Below are positions 1-8,779 of a stretch of DNA of 28,168 nt, piece by piece; position 1 is the stretch's first letter; each line of letters opens with the position of its first letter. The stretch covers positions 1 to 28,168 of the forward strand of contig QNBX01000044.1 of assembly GCA_003644265.1 (NCBI GenBank), in the 5' to 3' direction. A program made the position numbers and the translations under genes. Source of the stretch: Planctomycetota bacterium (GTDB lineage: Bacteria; Planctomycetota; B15-G4). The notes below the pieces were generated by a model that did not search any database, was not told the DNA's origin, and was given only the letters and a program-made list of their open reading frames with translations.

Positions 1-1422
1 GTCAACGAGCCCACCGCCGCCTGCCTGGCGTTCGGCCTCGAGAAGAAGAAGGAAGGCAAGATCGCCGTGTTCGACCTGGGCGGCGGCACCTTCGACGTGT
101 CCATCCTCGACATCGGGGACGGCGTGTTCGAGGTGGCCTCGACCAACGGTGACACCCACCTGGGTGGCGACGACTTCGACAGCGCCCTGATCAAGCACGT
201 GGCCGCGGAGTTCCAGGCGGAGCATGGCGTCGATCTGCGCCAGGACGTGATGGCCCTGCAGCGCCTGCGCGAGGCCTGCGAGAAGGCCAAGTGCGAGCTG
301 TCCAGCACGGCCCAGACCGCCATCAACCTGCCCTTCGTCACCGCCGACGCCAGCGGTCCCAAGCACCTCAACATGACCCTCACGCGGGCTCGCTTCGAGG
401 AGCTGGTGAGCGACCTCGTCAACCGTTGCCGCAAGCCCTGCCTGGACGCCCTCAAGGACGCCGGCATCTCCGCCTCCGAGGTGGACGAGGTGCTGCTGGT
501 GGGCGGCTCCACACGCATCCCCGCGGTGCAGGCCCTGGTGAAGGCCATCTTCGGCAAGGAGGGCGGCAAGAACGTCAACCCCGACGAGGTGGTGGCCCTC
601 GGCGCCGCCGTCCAGGGCGGCGTGCTCTCGGGCGACATCGACGACGTGGTGCTGCTGGACGTGACCCCGCTGTCCCTGGGCATCGAGACCCTGGGTGGCG
701 TGACCACCAAGCTGATCGAGCGCAACACGACCATCCCCAGCTCCAAGAAGGAGATCTTCTCGACCGCCGCGGACAACCAGCCAGGCGTCGAGATCCACGT
801 GCTCCAGGGCGATCGCGAGATGGCCGGCGACAACCGCACTCTGGGTCGCTTCAAGCTGGAGGGCATCCCGCCCGCCGCGCGCGGCGTGCCCCAGGTCGAG
901 GTCACGTTCGACATCGACGCCAACGGCATCCTGAGCGTGTCGGCCAAGGACCTGGGCAGCGGCAAGGAGCAGCGCATCACGATCGAGGCCGGCTCCGCGC
1001 TGAGCGAGGACGAGATCAACACGATGCGCGCCGAGGCCGAGGCCAACGCCGAGACCGACAAGGCCGCCCGAGAGCTGATCGATCTGGCCAACCAGGCCGA
1101 GCAGACCATCTACCAGACGGACAAGGCCCTCGAGGAGCACAAGGACAAGCTGGACGAGGCCACCATCGCCGCCATCGAGTCCGCCAAGACCGAGCTGGAG
1201 CGGGCCAAGGACGGCGACGACGCCGGCGCGCTCAAGCAGGCCCTGGAGGCCTTCACGCAGGCCGCTCAGAAGCTGGGTGAGGTCATGTACAAGGCTCAGC
1301 AGGCCGAGGCGGGAGCGCAGCCCGATGCAGGGGCTGGCGCCGAGGCTGCCGGATCCGCACCGTCAGGGGCGTCGAAGGAAGCCGACGACATCATCGACGC
1401 CGACTTCGAGATCAAGAACTGA
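1..1422 (+). CDS. dnaK: Chaperone protein DnaK (Hsp70), 5'-truncated by the window edge
   Basis: Cytoplasmic ATP-driven chaperone that binds unfolded peptides together with DnaJ and GrpE. The reading frame is open from base 1 and covers 473 residues, roughly E. coli positions 170 to the end. Visible hallmarks are the VNEPTAA segment, the [10 protein letters not shown] phosphate loop, [10 protein letters not shown], the [14 protein letters not shown] linker leading into the substrate-binding domain, and a helical lid. The tail is Ala/Gly/Pro-rich and ends in [12 protein letters not shown], the usual bacterial DnaK ending. About 170 N-terminal residues lie outside the window. The GTG at 67 is an internal Val codon, not a start. 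dnaJ and grpE are not in the window; downstream is an ABC transporter cluster after a strong hairpin. Confidence 0.97.
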   Translation, partial: VNEPTAACLAFGLEKKKEGKIAVFDLGGGTFDVSILDIGDGVFEVASTNGDTHLGGDDFDSALIKHVAAEFQAEHGVDLRQDVMALQRLREACEKAKCELSSTAQTAINLPFVTADASGPKHLNMTLTRARFEELVSDLVNRCRKPCLDALKDAGISASEVDEVLLVGGSTRIPAVQALVKAIFGKEGGKNVNPDEVVALGAAVQGGVLSGDIDDVVLLDVTPLSLGIETLGGVTTKLIERNTTIPSSKKEIFSTAADNQPGVEIHVLQGDREMAGDNRTLGRFKLEGIPPAARGVPQVEVTFDIDANGILSVSAKDLGSGKEQRITIEAGSALSEDEINTMRAEAEANAETDKAARELIDLANQAEQTIYQTDKALEEHKDKLDEATIAAIESAKTELERAKDGDDAGALKQALEAFTQAAQKLGEVMYKAQQAEAGAQPDAGAGAEAAGSAPSGASKEADDIIDADFEIKN

Positions 1423-1430
1423 TGGCCGCC

Positions 1431-1453
1431 CGGGTGCCCCCGGGGGGCACCCG
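1431..1453 (+). terminator. Strong intergenic hairpin after dnaK
   Basis: A 10-bp perfect inverted repeat (1431-1440 against 1444-1453) with a 3-nt loop begins 9 nt after the dnaK stop. It is entirely G/C except one pair. No T-tract follows, so it may act as a transcript 3'-end stabiliser or an attenuator rather than a classical terminator. It ends 6 nt before the GTG start of the ABC ATPase gene and contains the only G-rich stretch that could serve as its ribosome-binding site. Confidence 0.5.
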
Positions 1454-1459
1454 CCCCGC

Positions 1460-2371
1460 GTGATTCAAGTCACCCACCTCACCCGCCGCTACCACGACCT
1501 GCTGGCCGTGGACGACATCAGCCTGCACGTCGAGCAGGGTGAGGTGCTGGGCTTTCTGGGGCCCAATGGCGCAGGCAAGAGCACCACCATCAAGATCCTG
1601 ACCGGGTTCCTGCCCGCCACGAGCGGGCAGGCCCGGGTGGCCGGCTTCGACGTGGCCAGCGAGAGCCTCGAGGTGCGGCGCCAGATCGGCTATCTGCCGG
1701 AGAACGTCGCCCTGCCCCCGGACGCGCGGGTGGACGAGTACCTCGACTACCGCGGGCGGCTCAAGGGCATCGCGGCCTCCGAGCGGGGCAAGCGCCGCGA
1801 CGAGGTGCTCGAGGCCGCGGGCCTGGTGCCCATGCGCCGCCGCATCCTGAGCCAGCTCTCGCGCGGCTACCGGCAGCGCGTGGGCCTGGCCGATGCGCTG
1901 CTCGGCAACCCCAACGTGCTGTTCCTGGATGAGCCCACCGGCGGGCTCGACCCGGCCCAGCGCGAAGACGTGCTGGAGCTCATCGCCGCGCTGCGCGGGC
2001 AACGCACGGTCATGCTCAGCAGCCACGTGCTGTCCGAGATCGAGGGCGTCTGCTCGCGCGTAGCCATCATCAAGGAGGGGCGCATCGTGGCCCAGGGCAG
2101 CCCCAGCGAGCTCGAAGAGAGCGCGGGGCGTCGCGGCGAGGTGCGCATCGAGCTCGACGGGCCGCGCGAGCCTCTGGGCGCCGCGCTGCGAGAGCGCGGG
2201 CTCGAGCCCCAGCCGACGTCTGATGGCGCGGGCTTCAGCGTTCAACTCGCCGAGGACAGCGACGGCCCGGCCCTGCTGGCGGGGCTCGTGAACGCCGGCC
2301 TGGCCGTGCGCCACTTCCAGCCGCTCACGCGCTCGCTGCAACAGATCTTCCTGGACCTGACGCGCTCGTGA
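1460..2371 (+). CDS. ABC transporter ATP-binding protein, GldA-like
   Basis: Nucleotide-binding subunit of an ABC-2 type exporter, 303 residues. From the chosen GTG the protein begins VIQVTHLTRRY, as is normal for the family. Visible motifs are Walker A GPNGAGKST (34-42), a Q-loop region GYLPEN (77-82) typical of the gliding/ABC-2 subfamily, signature LSRGYRQR (133-140), Walker B LFLDEP (154-159), D-loop GGLDP and switch histidine SSHVLSE. A C-terminal domain of about 90 residues follows, as in DrrA/GldA-type ATPases. An upstream in-frame extension to 1277 overlaps dnaK and has no domain logic, so it is rejected. The stop overlaps the next GTG by 4 bp, pointing to translational coupling with the permease. 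Substrate cannot be read from sequence. Confidence 0.93.
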   Translation: MIQVTHLTRRYHDLLAVDDISLHVEQGEVLGFLGPNGAGKSTTIKILTGFLPATSGQARVAGFDVASESLEVRRQIGYLPENVALPPDARVDEYLDYRGRLKGIAASERGKRRDEVLEAAGLVPMRRRILSQLSRGYRQRVGLADALLGNPNVLFLDEPTGGLDPAQREDVLELIAALRGQRTVMLSSHVLSEIEGVCSRVAIIKEGRIVAQGSPSELEESAGRRGEVRIELDGPREPLGAALRERGLEPQPTSDGAGFSVQLAEDSDGPALLAGLVNAGLAVRHFQPLTRSLQQIFLDLTRS

Positions 2372-3108
2372 GGACCTGCCTGCCCACCCTGTTCTGGCGC
2401 GAGGTCGAGAGCCTGTTCTTCTCGCCTCTGGCCTACATCGTGCTGACGGTGTTCTTGATCCTGAACGGGCTCGCGTTCGACATGGCCCTGAGCGCATCGG
2501 GTGGCGTGGTGAGCGACACCATCGCCTTCTACTTCGGCGACGGGCTGCTGTTCTGGTTGTGCCTCGTGATCGTGCCGCCGCTGGTGACCATGCGGCTGGT
2601 GGCGGAGGAGCGCCGCACGGGGCTGCTGGAGATGACGCTCACGGCGCCGGTGCGCGACGGAGAGGTCGTGCTGGCCAAGTTCCTGGGGGCCATGCTGTTC
2701 CAGGTCTTCCTGTGGGCGCCGACCCTGCTGTACATCGCCATCATCCGCAACTACGGCGCCTTGCCCGACCCCGGCCGGCTGATCACAAGCTATCTGGGCA
2801 TCCTGTGCGTGTCGTCGCTGCTCACCGCGGTGGGGCTGTTCTTCTCGACCACCACCACCAATCAGATCGTGGCGGCGGTGGGTTCCATCACGACCTCGCT
2901 GCTGATCCTGCTGACGCCGCTGCTGGTGCAGTCGCGGCAGCTCACGGCGCTGCGCGGTGTGGTGGAGACCGTCAACGTGTTCGGACACTTCGCCAGCTCG
3001 TTCAGCCTGGGTGTGCTGGATACGTCGGTGCTGGCGTTCTATGCGGCCGGCACCGCGGGCGTGCTGGTGCTCGCCACGCGCAGCCTGGAGTTCCGCAAGT
3101 GGCGCTGA
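2368..3108 (+). CDS. ABC-2 type permease, GldF-like
   Basis: Integral membrane subunit of 246 residues. It opens with RTCLPTLFWREVESLFFSPLAY, the typical cytoplasmic elbow and first helix of GldF-like permeases. About six hydrophobic segments follow, for example around residues 20-40, 55-75, 105-130, 140-165, 170-190 and 220-240. The motif RLVAEERRTGLLEMTLTAPV is the conserved coupling region seen in ABC-2 permeases. It starts at a GTG overlapping the ATPase stop (GTGA) and ends inside the next gene's start region. It should form the channel with the ATPase and work with the GldG-like protein. The gliding label reflects family history in Bacteroidetes and does not show that this organism glides. 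Confidence 0.9.
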   Translation: MRTCLPTLFWREVESLFFSPLAYIVLTVFLILNGLAFDMALSASGGVVSDTIAFYFGDGLLFWLCLVIVPPLVTMRLVAEERRTGLLEMTLTAPVRDGEVVLAKFLGAMLFQVFLWAPTLLYIAIIRNYGALPDPGRLITSYLGILCVSSLLTAVGLFFSTTTTNQIVAAVGSITTSLLILLTPLLVQSRQLTALRGVVETVNVFGHFASSFSLGVLDTSVLAFYAAGTAGVLVLATRSLEFRKWR

Positions 3109-4613
3109 CAGGGGGCGGTTTCGGACGCGGTCGCCGGCTGCTGGGCGCGGGCGAAGGCCTGGCCACCACGCTGGTCGTGCTCGCGCTGGTGGCGGCCATC
3201 ATCTACGCCAGCAGCCGCTCCGCCCTGCGGCAGCGCTTCGACCTCACCGCGGGCGCGCGTTACAGCCTGAGCGAACAGTCGCTCAAGGTGCTGTCCGACC
3301 TGCCGGCGCCGGTGCGCGTGGTGACCATCTTCCGGCCGGAGCCCCAGCCCTTTCCCAACGGACTGGCCAGCGTCCAGAGCCGGGCGGGTGAGTACGTGCG
3401 CAACCTGCTGGCAGAGTACGAGGTGGCCGCCGGCGGTCAGCTCGAGCTGGTGAGCTACGATCCGCACGCCAATCAGAACGAGGTGGAGGAGCTGGTCCGG
3501 AAGCACCACATCACGCGCTACAACCTGGTGGTGCTGGAGTGCCGTGATCGCGTGCGGCTGGTGTACCTGGAGGACCTGGTCACCATCGACCGTGGCCTGG
3601 CGGACCCCGACCGTATCCAGCCTGCCGAGCTGCGCGCGTACCACGGCGAGAGCCCGCTGACCTCGGCGCTGCTCTCGGTCACGGACGAGCAGCCACCCCG
3701 TGCCTACGCCCTGGTGGGGCACGGCGAAGGCGACATCTCCGACTTCGATTCCTTCGGCTTTGGTGTGCTGGCGGAGGCCCTGCGAGGTCAGGGCTTCGAG
3801 CTGGACACGTTGGAGCTCAAGCCCGAGCTGGGCCTGCCCGAAGACGCGGAGCTGCTGTTGCTGCTCTCGCCCCGACGCCCCTTGGGGCAGGCCAGCGTGG
3901 AGGCCCTGCGCGACTTCCATCTGCGCGGCGGCGGGCTGTTTCTCGCGCTCGACGCGTGGTGGGCCGAGGCCGCCTTCGATCACTTCGTCGCGGACCTGGG
4001 CGTGTTGCGCGAGCGCGCGCTGGTCACCCGCGACGACCCCATGCTGGAGGCCACCAGCCGGCGCACCCTGCTGCCCGCGCGACGCTTCAATGCCGATCAC
4101 GTGATCTCGGCGCCCATGGCGCGGCAGGGTTTCTTTGCCAACGTATCGACCCACGGCGGCTTGCGTCGCGCCCCGGACACACCGGCGCACATCGGCACGC
4201 CCGTCCTGCTGCGCAGCGATGACGACGTGTTCGGCGACCTGGTGGGAGCCGATGGCTCGCCCGGCAACTACATGCTGGACGAAGGCAGCGAGGTGCGCGC
4301 CGCCCGTGATCTGGTCATCGCGGTGGAGGGCGCGCCCGGACGCGTGACCGTCAGCGGCGGCACGGCCTGGCTCACCAACAGCTTCCTGGGAGTGGCCCAG
4401 GGCGGTCCCGGCAACATGGACCTGGCGCTCAACTGCATGAACTGGCTGGTGCAGCGAGAGCGCGCGGTGGAGGCACGTAGCCAGGACGCCTACGAGTCCA
4501 TCGTCAAGATGTACGAGGACGAGACGTCGTCCGTCCGACTCTATATCGTGATCCTGATGCCGCTCGGTGGCGCGCTGTTGGGTTTGCTGGTGTGGCTCGC
4601 GCGGCGCCGCTGA
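3099..4613 (+). CDS. GldG-like ABC transporter auxiliary protein (ABC_transp_aux domain)
   Basis: Membrane-anchored auxiliary component, 504 residues from the GTG at 3099. That start overlaps the permease by 10 bp and has a GGAG at 3087-3090 about 8 nt upstream. One N-terminal helix (about residues 23-41, LATTLVVLALVAAIIYASS) and one C-terminal helix (LYIVILMPLGGALLGLLVW) bracket a large extracytoplasmic region. That region contains RYSLSEQSLKVL, the usual opening of GldG-type domains, and a GHGEGD segment followed by an LLLLLSPRRPL strand resembling the glutamine-amidotransferase-like fold of this family. In-frame codons extend upstream to 2559, but they are out-of-frame readthrough of the permease. 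It probably docks on the permease and contacts the DUF4340 protein encoded next. Confidence 0.88.
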   Translation: MALTGGGFGRGRRLLGAGEGLATTLVVLALVAAIIYASSRSALRQRFDLTAGARYSLSEQSLKVLSDLPAPVRVVTIFRPEPQPFPNGLASVQSRAGEYVRNLLAEYEVAAGGQLELVSYDPHANQNEVEELVRKHHITRYNLVVLECRDRVRLVYLEDLVTIDRGLADPDRIQPAELRAYHGESPLTSALLSVTDEQPPRAYALVGHGEGDISDFDSFGFGVLAEALRGQGFELDTLELKPELGLPEDAELLLLLSPRRPLGQASVEALRDFHLRGGGLFLALDAWWAEAAFDHFVADLGVLRERALVTRDDPMLEATSRRTLLPARRFNADHVISAPMARQGFFANVSTHGGLRRAPDTPAHIGTPVLLRSDDDVFGDLVGADGSPGNYMLDEGSEVRAARDLVIAVEGAPGRVTVSGGTAWLTNSFLGVAQGGPGNMDLALNCMNWLVQRERAVEARSQDAYESIVKMYEDETSSVRLYIVILMPLGGALLGLLVWLARRR

Positions 4614-4623
4614 GGAGTACGAC

Positions 4624-6492
4624 ATGAAGAGTCGCATCGCCACGCTGTTGCTGCTGGCCGCGCTGGCGGCGGTGCTCTACAGCCTCGGTCGCAGCGAAGA
4701 CCTGCGCGTCCAGCCGGTGGCGGCCGGGGGCCCGCTCTACCCGGGCCTGGAGCCGGCCGCGGTCAACTTCGTGAGCATGCGCTTTCGCACCGGCCACGTG
4801 GTCGACATCGAGCGCGAAGCCGGCGGCCCCTGGCGCATCACCTACCCGCCCGAGGCCAGGGAGTTGGCCCAGGCCGAGTTCGTCGAGTCGGTCATCCGCA
4901 AGCTGTCGCTGGCGAGCGTCATCCCGCTGGAGGCCCAGGGCGCACAGGTCAATCCGGCCGACGTGGGTCTGGCGCAGCCGCAGTTCTCGATCACCTTCGG
5001 CATCGGCGAGCACCGCACCACGCTGCTGATCGGCGACAAGGACGTGTTCGGCAAGGGGCTCTACGCCCGGCGCGAGGGCGACGATCAGATCGTCCTGACC
5101 ACGCCCAACCTGCGCACCATGGTGGAGCAGTTCCGGGCCGAGGACTACGTCGACAAGCACCTGCTGCGAGGCCTGCGCGGCAACCTCAACCGGGTGCGCA
5201 TCGAGCGTCCCGAGGGCGTGCTGCTGGATGCCACCCTGACGGGCGGGCGCTGGAGCATCGCCGAGCCGGTGCCTTCCAAGGGCGACGACGCGCGCATCAT
5301 GAGCCTGGTGCGCTCGCTGCAGTTCAGCCGCCAGGTGCTGGTGGCCGCCGTGGCACCCGAGGACGCCGACCTGGCGCAGCTCGGCTTGCCCAACGCCGAT
5401 CAAGTGGCGCGTGGCGACTGGGCCGATTCCACCCTGATCGAGCTCTACGCTCCGGGCGAGCCGCCCGCGCGCCTGTTCGTTGAGCGCGACTGGGCTGGCC
5501 GCAGCGACGGCATGTACGTCATCCGTGAAGACCTCTACAAGCTGCTCGAGGCCGAGCGCAACCAGTTCAACCTGATGAGCAACGAGCCCGACTTCTTCCG
5601 GGAGCGACGGCTGGTGCCGCCGGTGCAGGAGCGCGCCCAGCGCTTCGCCCTGCTGCGCGACGGCGAGGCGCTGCTCGACATCCGCCGTGACAGCCGCGGA
5701 GGTTGGGCCTTCGCCGCGCCGCAACGCCTGGTCGGGCTGGGCGTCGACAGCCACCGCATCGAGGGGCGCAGCTCGCTCTCCGATTTCTTGCAGCGGGTAG
5801 ACGGTCTGGAGGCCAGCGGCTTCTGCGAGCCGCCGCTCGGTGAGCCCGAGGCCGTGATCGAGGTCAGCTTCGATCAGGCCGGTGTGCTCCGTGTCGAGCG
5901 ACTGGAGCTGTTCGACCTGCAGCAGGACGTGCTCCGCGCGCGCGCCACCTGGCGTCCCGGCGAGGGGCTGCTGCTGGCGCCGGACGTGGCCGCGTTGTTC
6001 GGCGACTTCGTGCCGGACAGCCTGCGTTCGCTGACGCCCTTGAACGTGCCGCTCGAGCGCTGGACCCGGCTGGAGCTGCAGTCCGTGGGTGCCGAGGTGC
6101 TGAGCGTGTCACGCGCGGCGGACGGTCACTGGACCGGGGACGACGAATGGGGCCGTCGCTATGGCCTGGGCCACGATCTGGTGAGCGGCCTGCGCGGCTA
6201 CTCCTGGAGCCCGACGCCTGCGGAGGCCGTGTATCCCTGGGTGGCGCGCTTCCTCGACGGGTCGGGCGAGGTCTTGGCGCAGGTGTCGTTCCGACGCCCC
6301 ATGCCAGACGAGCCCCAGGAGATCCTGGGCGTGTCCAGCCACCGGGCCCTGGTCTCCGGGCTCGAGCACGCCGAGCTGGTGTTGCCCGACTTCTGGCTGC
6401 AGCGGCTGGAGGCGCTGCTGGCACCCCCGGGCCGACCGGCCATGCAGACCGTCCCGGTCAAGTCGCTGGGGCCGCCGGCGCCGGGAGGCTGA
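4624..6492 (+). CDS. DUF4340 domain-containing membrane-anchored protein
   Basis: 622 residues. The N-terminus KSRIATLLLLAALAAVLYSLG is an uncleaved anchor or signal peptide, and the rest should lie outside the cytoplasm. The region ITYPPEARELAQAEFVESVI followed by ADVGLAQPQFSITFGIG is characteristic of DUF4340, a family repeatedly found beside GldF/GldG-type ABC genes. A second comparable segment (WSIAEPVPSKGDDARIMSLV) suggests two or more repeat units. A Shine-Dalgarno GAGGAG (4612-4617) overlaps the upstream stop, with ATG 6 nt later, so this is the fourth gene of the operon. The 3' end overlaps the convergent purN by 35 bp. Biochemical role is unknown; a partner of the transporter is an inference from context. 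Confidence 0.85.
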   Translation: MKSRIATLLLLAALAAVLYSLGRSEDLRVQPVAAGGPLYPGLEPAAVNFVSMRFRTGHVVDIEREAGGPWRITYPPEARELAQAEFVESVIRKLSLASVIPLEAQGAQVNPADVGLAQPQFSITFGIGEHRTTLLIGDKDVFGKGLYARREGDDQIVLTTPNLRTMVEQFRAEDYVDKHLLRGLRGNLNRVRIERPEGVLLDATLTGGRWSIAEPVPSKGDDARIMSLVRSLQFSRQVLVAAVAPEDADLAQLGLPNADQVARGDWADSTLIELYAPGEPPARLFVERDWAGRSDGMYVIREDLYKLLEAERNQFNLMSNEPDFFRERRLVPPVQERAQRFALLRDGEALLDIRRDSRGGWAFAAPQRLVGLGVDSHRIEGRSSLSDFLQRVDGLEASGFCEPPLGEPEAVIEVSFDQAGVLRVERLELFDLQQDVLRARATWRPGEGLLLAPDVAALFGDFVPDSLRSLTPLNVPLERWTRLELQSVGAEVLSVSRAADGHWTGDDEWGRRYGLGHDLVSGLRGYSWSPTPAEAVYPWVARFLDGSGEVLAQVSFRRPMPDEPQEILGVSSHRALVSGLEHAELVLPDFWLQRLEALLAPPGRPAMQTVPVKSLGPPAPGG

Positions 6493-7090
6493 GCAGCTCA
6501 CCCCGCTGAGCCAGCCGGTCCGCGTAGGCGGCGATGGCCTGCGGATAGGTGCGGCACTCGGCCTCGAACACGCGCGCGGCCAGGCTCGAGACGTCATCGT
6601 CGCCGCGCACGGGCACCCGCGCCTGCGCCAGCAGCGGTCCCTGGTCGTAGCGATCGTCCACGACATGCACGCTGCAGCCGCTCACGCCCTCGCTCGCAGC
6701 CAACACGGCCGCGTGCACATGCTCGCCGTACATGCCCTGCCCGCCGTAGGCCGGCAGCAGCGACGGGTGGATGTTGAGCATGCGCCCTTCCCAGCCCGCG
6801 GGCACCGGCATGTGCACCAGGTAGCCGGCCATGATCACCAGCTGGGCCTTCGCTGCTGCGATCATCTCGGCCTGACGCTGATCAAAGTCCGCACGCTGCG
6901 CAAAGTCGCGCGGCCGCAGCACCTCGACCGGCAGGCCGAGGTCGGCCGCGCGCTGCACACCTCCTGCGCTGCGTCGGCTGCTCAGCACAAGGCAGATCTC
7001 GGCGTCGAGCTGCCCCTGCGCCATGGCCTGCGCCAGATTGACCAGCGTGCGCCCGCCTCCGGAGAGCAACACCGCCAGGCGCAGCGTCAC
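6458..7090 (-). CDS. purN: Phosphoribosylglycinamide formyltransferase
   Basis: Third step of de novo purine synthesis: transfers a formyl group from 10-formyl-THF to GAR in the cytoplasm. 210 residues. The start is a GTG (7090-7088) giving VTLRLAVLLSGGGRTLVNL; it shares GTGA with the stop of the upstream propeller gene, so a longer N-terminus is rejected. The catalytic motif NIHPSLLP is present (Asn and His of the family active site), and a DDRYDQGPLL segment supplies the conserved Asp. The loop AYGGQGMYGEHVHAAVLAA is the version common in Bacteroidetes/Planctomycetes-type PurN rather than the proteobacterial KGLHTHEKAL type. The gene's 3' end overlaps the DUF4340 gene on the other strand. 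Confidence 0.93.
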   Translation of the reverse strand: MTLRLAVLLSGGGRTLVNLAQAMAQGQLDAEICLVLSSRRSAGGVQRAADLGLPVEVLRPRDFAQRADFDQRQAEMIAAAKAQLVIMAGYLVHMPVPAGWEGRMLNIHPSLLPAYGGQGMYGEHVHAAVLAASEGVSGCSVHVVDDRYDQGPLLAQARVPVRGDDDVSSLAARVFEAECRTYPQAIAAYADRLAQRGELLSLPAPAAPAT

Positions 7091-8733
7091 CGCCGAGGCA
7101 CCGTGAAGCTGACGCGGTTGCTGAGCCAGCCGTCGCCGGGCCCGAAGGCCTGCGCGGCCTGCAGGTGCAGTCGGACGCCGCCCAGCTCCCACGGCAGGGG
7201 CGGGATCTCGAAGCCCACCGAGCCGGCGCCGGGTGCGGGCCCCTGCACCACCAGGAACAGGCTCGCAGGGTCCAACAGCAGCGGCGCGTTCCAGCCGGGC
7301 AGGTTCAGCTCGTCGATGCCCAGCGAGCCGACAATGAAGTAGTAGGTGGCCGGATAGACCCAGATGACGAACTCCCCACCTCCGGCCAGCGTGCTTGGGG
7401 GCGTCAGCTCGAGCTGTGGGCCATCGGCCAGGCCGGCGTTGCCATCCAGGATGGTCAGGCCGCCCTGGGCGCCGATGGCCAGCTCCGGCCGGCCGTCCCC
7501 GTCCCGGTCGGGCAGGGCCACCAGCACCGAGGCGGGCGCTCGGACGTCGCGCTTGGCCATGTACTGTCCCAGCTCGCCGCCCATCAGATAGAAGTGATGG
7601 TCGAGGGAGATGGCGCCGACCTCGGGCAACCCGCTCTGGTCGAGGTCGCCCAGCGCCACGACGTGCAGCATGGAGCTGAGCGCGCCGTCGGTCTGGCTGC
7701 CCTCACGGCGCCATTCGACCGCGCCGTTGAGCGCCAGCACGGCGTTCACGGCGTTGTCGAAGGAACCCACCGCGATGTCGTGCAGCCCCGTGTTCAGCAG
7801 GTCGCCGACGCCGGCCAGCGAGGTCACGTTGCAGCACACGTCGTCGGCCTGCCAGAGGCGCGCGCCGTCGGCGCCGGAGAGGCACAGCAGGCAGGCCAGG
7901 GGCGCGTTCCACTGACCCACCGCCAGGTCGCGGATGCCGTCGCCGTCGACGTCGTCCAGCAGCATGGCCACGGCGCCGGGACCGTCCAGCGGCACGTCCC
8001 AGAGCAGCGCGCCGCTGGCGCCGTCCAGCGCGCGGGCGAAGGGCGTCTGATCGCCGCCCACCGCGAGCAGTTCGGCCGCGCCGTCGCCGTTGAGGTCGGT
8101 CGTAGGCAGCAGGTCGTAGACCACGTCGCCTGCGTCATGGCTCCAGATCGTGCTGCCGTCCGCGCCCGAGAGCAGCAGGGCCTGGTCCAGGCCCTGACCT
8201 GCGGCTACGGCGACATCGGGCTGCCCGTCGCCGTTCAGGTCCTCGAGCCAGCGTACGCTGAGGATGTTGACCAGTTGGGTGTCCGCATGCGCGGAGAGCT
8301 CGCGGATCCACCGGGGGCTGCCGGTGCTCGTGCGTCGGCAGACCACCCGGCCCAGAGGAGTGCTCTCTCCCGTGAGCAGCTGGTCGCGCAGAACGGCCAG
8401 GCAGCGCGGGCTGCGGAAGCCGCCGGGCGAGGCGTGTCGCCAGAGCAGCTCTCCCGTGACGCCGTCCCAGGCCGCCAGGGGCTGCTCGCCCGGGAGCGAG
8501 CCGGTGACCACGTCCGCGACGCCGTCCGCGTTGATGTCGCCCAGGTCCGCGGCGGCCCGCACGGTGCCGCCGGACGGGCTCTGGGCCAGGACTTGCGCCT
8601 CAAGGGCCACCGGGAAGCCGAACGTCAGCGGCGGGGGCGCCGCTAGCATGGCCTCGATGGTGGCGGGCACGAGATCGTCGCTGCCCAGGGCGGGCAGGCA
8701 CAGCAGCACCGGGAGCAGGGCGGAGCAGAGCAT
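7087..8733 (-). CDS. Secreted FG-GAP/VCBS and PQQ-like beta-propeller protein
   Basis: 548 residues with a cleavable-looking signal peptide (1-18, MLCSALLPVLLCLPALGS). Seven FG-GAP/VCBS calcium-loop motifs of the type D-x-N-x-D-G-x-x-D start near residues 64, 163, 211, 259, 309, 361 and 407; from the second onward the spacing is 46-52 residues. Several blades also carry a PQQ-like element G-A-x-G-x-x-x-W (GVTGELLW, GADGSTIW, GASGALLW, GADGARLW). The expected fold is a seven-bladed propeller. A distinct C-terminal module (about 443-548) is rich in Pro, Gly and beta-strand residues and ends FTVPRR. It lies between yggS (46 bp upstream) and purN (GTGA overlap downstream). Function is unknown; an extracellular or periplasmic binding or structural role is likely. 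Confidence 0.85.
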   Translation of the reverse strand: MLCSALLPVLLCLPALGSDDLVPATIEAMLAAPPPLTFGFPVALEAQVLAQSPSGGTVRAAADLGDINADGVADVVTGSLPGEQPLAAWDGVTGELLWRHASPGGFRSPRCLAVLRDQLLTGESTPLGRVVCRRTSTGSPRWIRELSAHADTQLVNILSVRWLEDLNGDGQPDVAVAAGQGLDQALLLSGADGSTIWSHDAGDVVYDLLPTTDLNGDGAAELLAVGGDQTPFARALDGASGALLWDVPLDGPGAVAMLLDDVDGDGIRDLAVGQWNAPLACLLCLSGADGARLWQADDVCCNVTSLAGVGDLLNTGLHDIAVGSFDNAVNAVLALNGAVEWRREGSQTDGALSSMLHVVALGDLDQSGLPEVGAISLDHHFYLMGGELGQYMAKRDVRAPASVLVALPDRDGDGRPELAIGAQGGLTILDGNAGLADGPQLELTPPSTLAGGGEFVIWVYPATYYFIVGSLGIDELNLPGWNAPLLLDPASLFLVVQGPAPGAGSVGFEIPPLPWELGGVRLHLQAAQAFGPGDGWLSNRVSFTVPRR

Positions 8734-8779
8734 GGGCGACGGAGCCGGGCGGATGCGGATAAAGGAGCCAGGAGCAAGT

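Noticed and set aside
67..69. GTG at 67 as the start of a short DnaK-like protein
   Set aside because: The frame is open to base 1 and encodes conserved Hsp70 residues before this codon, so the gene is cut by the window edge.
3039..4643. 534-codon open frame antisense to the GldG-like gene
   Set aside because: Shadow frame; the sense gene has membrane segments, a Shine-Dalgarno and operon overlap.
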